Positions 57,397 through 64,000 of a stretch of 64,000 nucleotides of DNA are shown here, piece after piece (the first letter of the stretch is position 1; every line of letters begins with the position of its first letter). This stretch comes from Cupriavidus nantongensis. GTDB taxonomy: Bacteria > Pseudomonadota > Gammaproteobacteria > Burkholderiales > Burkholderiaceae. The position numbers were made by a program, and so were the translations under genes. The notes beneath the pieces were generated by a model, which worked only from the letters and a program-made list of their open reading frames with translations, had not been told where the DNA came from and searched no databases. The DNA lies in contig NZ_CP014844.1 in the NCBI RefSeq assembly GCF_001598055.1, forward strand, positions 2,224,967 to 2,288,966. The letters run 5' to 3'.

Positions 57397-58782
57397 TCAG
57401 TCGTCGCGCGGTGACGGTTGCACGATGGGCTGCACGATGCGCTCCAATGCAAGCGCCGTGCCGAGCAGCGCGGCGTCGCGCATCGGCCCATGTGACAGCA
57501 TCAGCCCCACCGGCAGCTCGTCCGGCGCGTGGCAGGGCATCGACAGCGAGCAGCCGTCGAAGAAATTGAAGGCGGAGGTATTGCGCAACAGCAGGGCATT
57601 GACGCGGAAGAAGTGCGCGTCATCGGTGCGCAGCGGCCCGATCTCGGGCGCCACCATCGGCACGGTCGGGCACACCACCGCGTCGAAGCTGGCCAGCCGG
57701 GCTTCCATGCGGGCGATCCAGTCCAGCCGCGCGCGGCCCAGGTCGATATAGTCGGCGGCGCTGATGCCGGCGCCGCGGTCGATGCGCGACGCCACGCGCG
57801 GGTCGTAGCGGTCGCGGCGGGCCGCCAGCAGGTGGCGGTGGATGGCATAGGCCTCGGCCGCGCTGAAGCCGCCGTGCGCGTTAAGCGCGGCCAGTTCGCC
57901 CAGTTCCGGCAGGTCGACATGCTCCAGCCGCACGCCGGCGGCCGACAGCCGGCCCAGCGCGCGGTCGAAGGCGCGCGCCACCACCGGGTCGAGATCGTCC
58001 AGCAGCAGCTGGCGCGGGATCGCCAGCCGCGTGGCGGCGGGATCGGTCACGCGCGGCAGCACCGCGCTGTCGGCGATCACGCTGTCCACCGCGATGCAGT
58101 CGGCCACCGTGCGCGCCATCGCGCAGGCGGTGTCGAGCGTGTACGACAGCGGGAAGGCTCCGGCCAGCGGCACGCGCCGCGCGGTGGGCTTGAAGCCGGT
58201 AATGCCGCACAGCGCCGCCGGGATGCGGATCGAGCCGCCGGTGTCGCTGCCGAGCGCGGCCACCGCCAGCCCCAGCGCCACCGAAACCGCCGCGCCAGAC
58301 GACGAGCCGCCCGGGATGCGCGCGGCGCCATCGGTATCGCCGCCGCCGGCCGGATTGGCGGGCGTGCCGTAATGGGGATTGATGCCCACGCCCGAGAACG
58401 CGAATTCGGTCATGTTGGTGCGCCCGACCAGCGCCGCCCCGGCCGCGCGCAGCCGTGCCACCACGGGGGCGTCGGCGGCGGCCGGGGCGGCGTCCGCGCG
58501 CACCAGCGAGGCGGCGCGGGTGACCTCGCCGGCCACGTCATACAGGTCCTTGACCGAGACCGGCAGGCCCGCCAGCGGATGCAGCGCCTTGCCGGCGCGG
58601 CTGGCGGCATCGGCGGCGCGCGCCACCTGCGCGGCGGCGTCGAAGGTGCTGTGCAGGAACACGGCCTCGGCCGCCGGCGTGGCGGCCCGGGCCGCGGCCT
58701 GCTCGACGATCTGCGCGCGGCTGGTGGCGCCGTCGCGCAGGCGGGCGTTGAGGGTATCGAGGTCGGGAAGCATCGGAGGCAT
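57397..58782 (-). CDS. Amidase-signature-family hydrolase
   Basis: 461 residues from ATG 58782 (alternative 58773). The Ser-cisSer-Lys triad is present: Lys in VSVKDLYDVAG, GGSSSGAAVSVALG (cis-Ser) and SDTGGSIRIPAALCG (nucleophile Ser). It cleaves an amide, releasing ammonia. Not the GatA of the ribosomal amidotransferase because gatB/gatC are absent. First gene of the amidase, TRAP, DadA run. Confidence 0.93.
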   Translation of the reverse strand: MPPMLPDLDTLNARLRDGATSRAQIVEQAAARAATPAAEAVFLHSTFDAAAQVARAADAASRAGKALHPLAGLPVSVKDLYDVAGEVTRAASLVRADAAPAAADAPVVARLRAAGAALVGRTNMTEFAFSGVGINPHYGTPANPAGGGDTDGAARIPGGSSSGAAVSVALGLAVAALGSDTGGSIRIPAALCGITGFKPTARRVPLAGAFPLSYTLDTACAMARTVADCIAVDSVIADSAVLPRVTDPAATRLAIPRQLLLDDLDPVVARAFDRALGRLSAAGVRLEHVDLPELGELAALNAHGGFSAAEAYAIHRHLLAARRDRYDPRVASRIDRGAGISAADYIDLGRARLDWIARMEARLASFDAVVCPTVPMVAPEIGPLRTDDAHFFRVNALLLRNTSAFNFFDGCSLSMPCHAPDELPVGLMLSHGPMRDAALLGTALALERIVQPIVQPSPRDD

Positions 58783-58908
58783 GGTCGGTACAGGGAGCCT
58801 CAAGGGTAGCAAGAACCCCTGCGGGGCGACAGATAGGGATCGCCCGCGCCGGACACCATGCGAGGTTGCCGCGCCGGCAGCGGCGCCGTCGCGCAACCGG
58901 CCGCGGCC

Positions 58909-59127
58909 TCAGCCCTGCGGTTCCTCGGGACAGCCTGCGGCCGCGCGCAGGTGCAGGCCACCATCGTGGCGATGGATATGCAGTTCGCCGTTCTCCCGCC
59001 GGGCCTGCGCCCATCCCGCCGAGATCGCGTCCTCGAGCGTCGGGTACCGTTGCGGTTGCGGAAAGCTTGCGCAGTCCAGCGCCCAGCCAGAGTCGACCGG
59101 TGTAACGCGAATGATTCGCGCTTGCAT
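58909..59127 (-). CDS. Small DUF2188-like protein
   Basis: 72 residues from ATG 59127 with GGGAGG upstream. Sequence WALDCASFPQPQRYPTLEDAISAGWAQARRENGELHIHRHDGG resembles DUF2188-type proteins, which are single-domain and of unknown role. Isolated, after a terminator of the upstream operon. Confidence 0.7.
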   Translation of the reverse strand: MQARIIRVTPVDSGWALDCASFPQPQRYPTLEDAISAGWAQARRENGELHIHRHDGGLHLRAAAGCPEEPQG

Positions 59128-59149
59128 ATTGCCTCCCGGGTCAGGGCGC

Positions 59150-59181
59150 AAAAAAAAAGCGCCCGCTACATGTAGCGGGCG
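59150..59181 (-). terminator. Terminator for the upstream minus-strand operon
   Basis: Perfect 22-bp palindrome CGCCCGCTACATGTAGCGGGCG at 59160-59181 followed on the minus strand by nine T. It ends transcripts from the genes at 59.3-59.8 kb before the DUF2188-like gene. Confidence 0.85.
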
Positions 59182-59313
59182 GTCGAAGCCGGACGGGTGA
59201 ACGCATCCGACCGTCGGATATTGCCGCGCCGTGGTCGCCATAGCATATCCCTACTCAAGAGGTAGCGTGGCAGAAATGCATCACGTCCTGACGTTTGGGG
59301 GGCGGCGGCAGTT

Positions 59314-59595
59314 TCAGGCGGGTTCCGCGCGGTAGGCCGACCAGTAGTAGTGGCTGTGCCGGTTATGGCGCGCGAGCTTCTTCACGATAAAGAGCCGGAC
59401 CGTGCCGAGATGGCCGGCCTCGACCAGCACCTCATGGTGGTTGGGCGCATCCGCCGTGGCGCGCGGCAGCGTCTGCAGCGCGGCGGCGACATGGTGGCCC
59501 TGCACCTGCGCCAGGATGCCGTTGGCCCCGGGCACCGGATACTCGGGCGTTGCCGCCGGCAGGTGGCAGTTGGCCGCCCGTTTGCTGTTGCCCAT
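59314..59595 (-). CDS. Hypothetical 93-residue protein, second gene of a LexA-box operon
   Basis: 93 residues from ATG 59595 with a near-perfect GGAGG site six bases upstream. No cysteines in the core; the C-terminal half VRLFIVKKLARHNRHSHYYWSAYRAEP is basic and aromatic, suggesting nucleic-acid or membrane contact. No family recognised. Two bases after the zinc-ribbon gene stop, so one mRNA. Confidence 0.7.
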   Translation of the reverse strand: MGNSKRAANCHLPAATPEYPVPGANGILAQVQGHHVAAALQTLPRATADAPNHHEVLVEAGHLGTVRLFIVKKLARHNRHSHYYWSAYRAEPA

Positions 59596-59597
59596 GC

Positions 59598-59846
59598 CTA
59601 CCTCCGCCCGGGCACGATGCGCACGCCGTCCCGGCAGACCTCGATCTGCGGCTGGTGGCCATAGGCGCGCAGCAGCCGCACATCGCTCCGGGCGGAAGCC
59701 GGAATGTCCTGGCGGCACGCCAGGGCGCTGCGGCTGATGTGATAGGCGCCGCAGCCGGGGCAGAGGTAGAGGTAGCCGCGCGGCGCGGCGCGCGTGCGCT
59801 CGGCAGCAGCGCCGCAAAGGGGGCAGTTCGCAGGTTCGGGCGACAT
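59598..59846 (-). CDS. Hypothetical zinc-ribbon protein, first gene of a LexA-box operon
   Basis: 82 residues. Zinc ribbon: CPLCG at residue 8-12 and CPGCG at 29-33 (CxxC-x17-CxxC). The rest is basic (RSDVRLLRAYG). A near-perfect LexA box (59863-59882) ends 17 bases upstream of the start, so it is probably DNA-damage inducible. No function known; a DNA-associated role is inferred from the ribbon and the box. Confidence 0.75.
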   Translation of the reverse strand: MSPEPANCPLCGAAAERTRAAPRGYLYLCPGCGAYHISRSALACRQDIPASARSDVRLLRAYGHQPQIEVCRDGVRIVPGRR

Positions 59847-59862
59847 GGGGGGCTCGGAATGA

Positions 59863-59882
59863 TACTGTATGGATATACAGTA
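59863..59882. promoter_or_regulatory. LexA (SOS) box
   Basis: TACTGTATGGATATACAGTA contains CTGT-N8-ACAG, the LexA consensus, and differs from the ideal TACTGTATATATATACAGTA at only two central positions. It sits 17 bp before the zinc-ribbon gene start on the minus strand. The other side (winged-helix gene at 60093) is 210 bp away. Confidence 0.85.
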
Positions 59883-60092
59883 TAGCGTCTCTGGCTGGTC
59901 TGGGAAGAGTCTGAGCCGGGGTGACGCCTGTCTGGCTCTCCGAGGGGGTAGCGGGCGCCCGAAATGTCGTTTTATTCGTGGTAATTCACCGATAAACTGT
60001 CAGGCCAAAGGCGGCGGCCGCCCGGGCGATCCCGTGAAGATCTGGTACCCGAACGCTGCTAACGCCACCCCCAATCGAAAGGAATCGTCCCC

Positions 60093-60701
60093 ATGTCACG
60101 CAAGCCAGCCGAAAGCGCGCCCGCCGCCGCGGTCGCCGCGACCGCCGCGATTGGCGATACCCCTGCCGGCAGGCCCGCCACCGCACTGTCGCGCGCCGCC
60201 GGCGCCAATATCGTGTCGTCGTCGCACCTGGTGTCGGTGCGCAGTCCCGAGCTGTCGGAATTCGAGTTCGGCCTGAACACCGCCTACAACGCCTACAGCC
60301 GCTGGGTGGTGCGCTGCATGGGCGCCGCCGGCGTGCGCGACCTGACCTTCCTCGACGTGCTGGTGCTGCACCACGTCAACCACCGTGGCCGGCCCAAGCG
60401 GCTGGCCGATATCTGCTTCGTGCTCAACGTGGAAGACACGCACCTGGTCACCTATGCGCTGAAGAAGCTGCAGGGGCTGGGGCTGGTCAGCGGGGAGCGG
60501 GTGGGCAAGGAGGCGACCTACTCGACCACCGAGGCCGGCGCCGAGGCGTGCTCGCGCTACCGCGAGATCCGCGAGCAATGCCTGACCAGCAATTTCACCG
60601 CGGGCAGCGAAGAGAATGCCGAAATCGGCGAACTGGCCCGGCTGATGCGGGTGCTGACCGGGCTGTACGAGCAGGCTGCACGGTCGGCGACGTCACTCTG
60701 A
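60093..60701 (+). CDS. Winged-helix (MarR-like) transcriptional regulator
   Basis: 202 residues; AAGGAA lies upstream. A 55-residue Ala/Ser-rich N-terminal tail precedes the helix region; FLDVLVLHHVNHRGRPKRLADICFVLNVEDTHLVTYALKKLQGLGLVSGERVGKEATYSTTEAG is the winged helix. Function unknown; independent of the SOS operon on the other strand. Confidence 0.82.
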   Translation: MSRKPAESAPAAAVAATAAIGDTPAGRPATALSRAAGANIVSSSHLVSVRSPELSEFEFGLNTAYNAYSRWVVRCMGAAGVRDLTFLDVLVLHHVNHRGRPKRLADICFVLNVEDTHLVTYALKKLQGLGLVSGERVGKEATYSTTEAGAEACSRYREIREQCLTSNFTAGSEENAEIGELARLMRVLTGLYEQAARSATSL

Positions 60702-60800
60702 GCCGTTCATCGCGCGCAAGTGATGCATAAGCATTATCACGATCCGTGCTGACACAGCGCGGCCGTGATGTCGCAGTGCAAAAAGCGGGGCACGGCAAGG

Positions 60801-60847
60801 TACAATACCGGTTTCCCGCCAGCCGGCACCCCATGCAGCGGTGCCGG
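60801..60847 (+). promoter_or_regulatory. Possible purL promoter and leader hairpin
   Basis: TACAAT at 60801-60806 is a good -10 (weak -35). An 8-bp hairpin CCGGCACC/GGTGCCGG (60823-60847) follows in the leader; a PurR-type site was not identified. Confidence 0.4.
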
Positions 60848-60890
60848 TCAAGCTGCAGCCCCTACCTCTCGCCTCCCGACCGCTACGATC

Positions 60891-63800
60891 ATGGCGCATT
60901 TCTCGTGCTTCCCCGGCGCTTTGGCGCTTTCCGCCTTCCGTCAGCAACGCCTGCTCACCGCTCTCCGGCAAATCGACGCCGATATCGAGTCGGTGCACGG
61001 CCAGTTCCTGCATTTCGTCGATGCGCAGACGCCGCTGTCGGCCGACGACCAGTCGCGCGTGGCGGCGCTGCTGACCTATGGCGCACCGTTCGCCGAGCAG
61101 CCCGAGGGCGACCGCTTCGTGGTGATCCCGCGCTTCGGCACGATCTCGCCGTGGGCCAGCAAGGCCACCGACATCGCCCACAACTGCGGCCTGACGCATA
61201 TCCACCGCATCGAGCGCGGCATCGAGATTACCGTCGTTTGCAAGAAGGGCCTGCTGCGTGGCCGCAAGTCGCTGGACGCGGACACCCGCGCCGCGGTCGC
61301 CGCGCACCTGTTCGACCGCATGACCGAGACCGTGGTCGCGTCGCGTGACGATGCCGCCGGCCTGTTCCAGGAACTGCCGGCCAAGCCGCTGCGCTTTATC
61401 GACATCTCCGCCGGCCGCAGCGCGCTGGCCGCGGCCAACGTCGAGATGGGCCTGGCGCTGTCCGAAGACGAGATCGACTACCTGGTCGACGCCTACGCGA
61501 AGCTGGAGCGCAACCCGACCGACGTCGAGCTGATGATGTTCGCGCAGGCCAACAGCGAACACTGCCGCCACAAGATCTTCAACGCCACCTGGACCATCGA
61601 CGGCGTGCAGCAGGACAAGTCGCTGTTCGCGATGATCCGTAATACGCACCAGCTCAATCCGCAGGGCTCGATCGTGGCTTACTCGGACAACTCGGCGGTG
61701 ATGGAAGGCGACGTGGCCGAGCGCTGGTTCCCGCGCGGCGACGACCACAAGTATGGCCGCCACGAGGCGCTGACGCACACGCTGATGAAGGTGGAAACCC
61801 ATAACCACCCGACCGCGATCTCGCCGTTCCCGGGCGCTTCCACCGGCGCCGGCGGCGAAATCCGCGACGAAGGCGCGACCGGCCGCGGCGCCAAGCCCAA
61901 GGCCGGCCTGACCGGCTTCACGGTGTCCAACCTGATGCTGCCCGACGCCGTCGAATCGTGGGAAAACGACCGCGACGCGGCCCAGCCGGTGGCGCACCGC
62001 AATCCCGACGACAAGCCGGGCGTGACCGGCAAGCCCGACCGCATCGCCTCGCCGCTGCAGATCATGATCGACGGCCCGCTCGGCGGCGCCGCGTTCAACA
62101 ACGAATTCGGCCGCGCCAACCTGGGCGGCTACTTCCGCGTCTACGAGCAGAACGTCGGCGGCACCGTGCGCGGCTACCACAAGCCGATCATGATTGCCGG
62201 CGGCATCGGCAATATCGACGCCTCGCACACGCACAAGAACCCGCTGCCGGCCGGCACGCTGCTGATCCAGCTGGGCGGCCCGGGCATGCGCATCGGCATG
62301 GGCGGCGGCGCCGCCAGCTCGATGGCGACCGGCACCAACACCGCCGACCTGGACTTCGACTCGGTCCAGCGCGGCAACCCGGAAATGGAGCGCCGCGCGC
62401 AGGAAGTGATCAACGCCTGCTGGCAGCTCGGCGACGCCAACCCGATCCTGTCGATCCATGACGTCGGCGCGGGCGGCATCTCCAACGCCTTCCCGGAACT
62501 GGTCGACGGCGCCGACCGCGGCGCGCGCTTCGACCTGCGCCAGGTGCACCTGGAAGAGTCCGGCCTGTCGCCGGCGGAAATCTGGTGCAACGAGTCGCAG
62601 GAGCGCTATGTGCTGGCGATCGCGCCGGACAGCTTCCCGCAGTTCCAGGCCATGTGCGAGCGCGAGCGTTCGCCGTTCGCCGTGGTCGGCATCGCCACCG
62701 AAGAGAAGCAGCTGCAGCTGGTCGACGCCAGTGTCGACGCCGCGCTCAAGGAACACTACGCGGTCAACATGCCGATGGACGTGCTGCTGGGCAAGCCGCC
62801 GCGCATGCACCGCGATGTCAAGCGCGTCGAGCAGCCGCTGCCGGCCGTCGATGTGACCGGCATCAGCCTGGAGCAAGCGGTGCGCGACGTGCTGCGCCAC
62901 CCGACCGTGGCCAGCAAGTCGTTCCTGATCAGCATCGGCGACCGCACCGTCGGCGGCATGAATGCGCGCGACCAGATGGTCGGCCCGTGGCAAGTGCCGG
63001 TGGCCGACGTGGCGGTGACCACGCTGGACTACAAGGGCAATGCCGGCGAGGCGATGACCATGGGCGAGCGCACCCCGCTGGCCGTGATCGACGCGCCGGC
63101 TTCGGGCCGCATGGCGATCGGCGAAGCGCTGACCAACCTGGCCGCGGCGCCGGTCAAGGACCTGGGCAAGGTCAAGCTGTCGGCCAACTGGATGGCGGCC
63201 TGCGGCGTCGAGGGCGAGGACGCCAAGCTGTACGACACCGTGCATGCCGTCGGCATGGAGCTGTGCCCGGCGCTGGGCATCAGCATCCCGGTGGGCAAGG
63301 ATTCGCTGTCGATGCGCACCAAGTGGCAGGACCAGGGCGTCGACAAGGAAGTGGTGGCGCCGGTGTCGCTGATCATCTCGGCCTTTGCCGCGGTCGACGA
63401 CGTCAACCGCACGCTGACGCCGCAGCTGCGCACCGACGCCGGCGACACCGTGCTGATCGCCATCGACCTGGGCCGCGGCAAGAACCGCATGGCCGGCAGC
63501 ATCCTGGCGCAGGTGACGCAGCAGGTGGGCGACAGCGCCCCCGACGTCGACAACGCCGAAGACCTGAAGAACTTCTTCAACGTGATCCAGCGCCTGAACC
63601 GCGACGGCAAGCTGCTGGCCTACCACGACCGTTCCGACGGCGGCTTCATGGCGGCGCTGGCCGAAATGGCCTTTGCCGGCCATTGCGGCATCTCGCTCAA
63701 CGTCGACATGCTGGTGCTCGATCCGCAGCAGGAGCAGGACTACGGCGACGCCAAGAACTGGGCCCAGCAGGTCGCCGAGCGCCGCAACGACCAGACCCTG

Positions 63801-64000
63801 CGCGCGCTGTTCTCCGAAGAACTGGGCGCGGTGGTGCAGGTGCGCATGGAAGACCGCGACGCCGTGTTCGCGGTGCTGCGCGAGGCCGGCCTGTCGGCAT
63901 GCAGCCACGTGGTGGGCAAGCCCAACACCTCCGACCAGGTCGAGATCTACCGTGACGCGAAGAAGGTGTTCGGCGCCTCGCGCACCGACCTGCAGCGCAA
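60891..64000 (+). CDS. purL: Phosphoribosylformylglycinamidine synthase (large PurL), 3' end outside window
   Basis: About 1036 codons visible from ATG 60891 to the window end, frame open at 64000; the glutaminase domain lies beyond. [72 protein letters not shown] and the [13 protein letters not shown] region are PurL marks. It makes FGAM from FGAR, glutamine and ATP (purine biosynthesis). Long frames on the opposite strand here are shadows. Confidence 0.97.
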   Translation, partial: MAHFSCFPGALALSAFRQQRLLTALRQIDADIESVHGQFLHFVDAQTPLSADDQSRVAALLTYGAPFAEQPEGDRFVVIPRFGTISPWASKATDIAHNCGLTHIHRIERGIEITVVCKKGLLRGRKSLDADTRAAVAAHLFDRMTETVVASRDDAAGLFQELPAKPLRFIDISAGRSALAAANVEMGLALSEDEIDYLVDAYAKLERNPTDVELMMFAQANSEHCRHKIFNATWTIDGVQQDKSLFAMIRNTHQLNPQGSIVAYSDNSAVMEGDVAERWFPRGDDHKYGRHEALTHTLMKVETHNHPTAISPFPGASTGAGGEIRDEGATGRGAKPKAGLTGFTVSNLMLPDAVESWENDRDAAQPVAHRNPDDKPGVTGKPDRIASPLQIMIDGPLGGAAFNNEFGRANLGGYFRVYEQNVGGTVRGYHKPIMIAGGIGNIDASHTHKNPLPAGTLLIQLGGPGMRIGMGGGAASSMATGTNTADLDFDSVQRGNPEMERRAQEVINACWQLGDANPILSIHDVGAGGISNAFPELVDGADRGARFDLRQVHLEESGLSPAEIWCNESQERYVLAIAPDSFPQFQAMCERERSPFAVVGIATEEKQLQLVDASVDAALKEHYAVNMPMDVLLGKPPRMHRDVKRVEQPLPAVDVTGISLEQAVRDVLRHPTVASKSFLISIGDRTVGGMNARDQMVGPWQVPVADVAVTTLDYKGNAGEAMTMGERTPLAVIDAPASGRMAIGEALTNLAAAPVKDLGKVKLSANWMAACGVEGEDAKLYDTVHAVGMELCPALGISIPVGKDSLSMRTKWQDQGVDKEVVAPVSLIISAFAAVDDVNRTLTPQLRTDAGDTVLIAIDLGRGKNRMAGSILAQVTQQVGDSAPDVDNAEDLKNFFNVIQRLNRDGKLLAYHDRSDGGFMAALAEMAFAGHCGISLNVDMLVLDPQQEQDYGDAKNWAQQVAERRNDQTLRALFSEELGAVVQVRMEDRDAVFAVLREAGLSACSHVVGKPNTSDQVEIYRDAKKVFGASRTDLQR

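Noticed and set aside
59869..60276. Plus-strand frame starting inside the LexA box
   Set aside because: Overlaps the winged-helix gene in another frame and has no ribosome site.
60693..63908. Very long open frame on the minus strand opposite purL
   Set aside because: Alternating Ala/Arg/His-rich translation without domain; it is an antisense shadow of high-GC codon use in purL.

Overview
The window is high-GC DNA whose gene order and protein sequences point to a betaproteobacterium of the Burkholderiaceae, most like Cupriavidus or Ralstonia. The evidence is the mnmC, tig-clpP-clpX-lon, tRNA-Val, tRNA-Asp, ppiD and tesA layout, the large PurL, a Bug-type (tripartite tricarboxylate) binding protein and many LysR, GntR and MocR regulators. 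The genus is inferred from recall, not from a search.

Layout. (1) 1-8.75 kb is core: the 3' part of mnmC, the proteostasis block tig, clpP, clpX and lon, each with its own visible signals, then tRNA-Val(UAC) and a terminator. (2) 8.8-45.2 kb, between tRNA-Val and tRNA-Asp, looks accessory. It holds a mannonate dehydratase (uxuA) and Bug pair split by a complete IS21-family element (9896-13276, 38-bp inverted repeats, 5-bp target duplication TCCGG); a divergent GntR regulator with three phased TGGTnnACCA sites; an orphan VWA membrane protein; an ECF sigma factor divergent from a di-haem cytochrome; and a long stretch of small redox and detoxification genes (NAD-dependent epimerase, MocR regulator, cupins, AhpD-like proteins, RidA, old yellow enzyme, an exported alpha/beta hydrolase, SDR) with their regulators. 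ilvE, a patatin lipoprotein, MipA, a GlxA-type regulator, a polyphosphate kinase and a LacI-controlled six-gene ABC importer and phosphodiesterase operon follow. (3) 45.2-64 kb returns to core-like genes: tRNA-Asp with a broken second copy, ppiD, tesA back to back with an ABC ATPase, pgi, then an amidase, TRAP transporter, D-amino-acid dehydrogenase and NAD(P)HX repair run, a two-gene zinc-ribbon operon under a near-perfect LexA box, a winged-helix regulator and the start of purL.

How parts work together. Trigger factor, ClpXP, Lon and PpiD cover cytosolic and periplasmic protein quality control. The lacI operon probably imports an organophosphate or related anion and cleaves a phosphodiester. 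The amidase, TRAP and DadA genes look like uptake and deamination of an amide or D-amino-acid compound. Two AhpD plus cupin modules at 22.1-23.0 and 32.3-33.2 kb are clear paralogues. The least understood parts are the LexA-box operon at 59.3-59.9 kb, the hairpin-filled tRNA-Asp remnant at 45.36-45.47 kb and the two accessory genes of the IS21 element.
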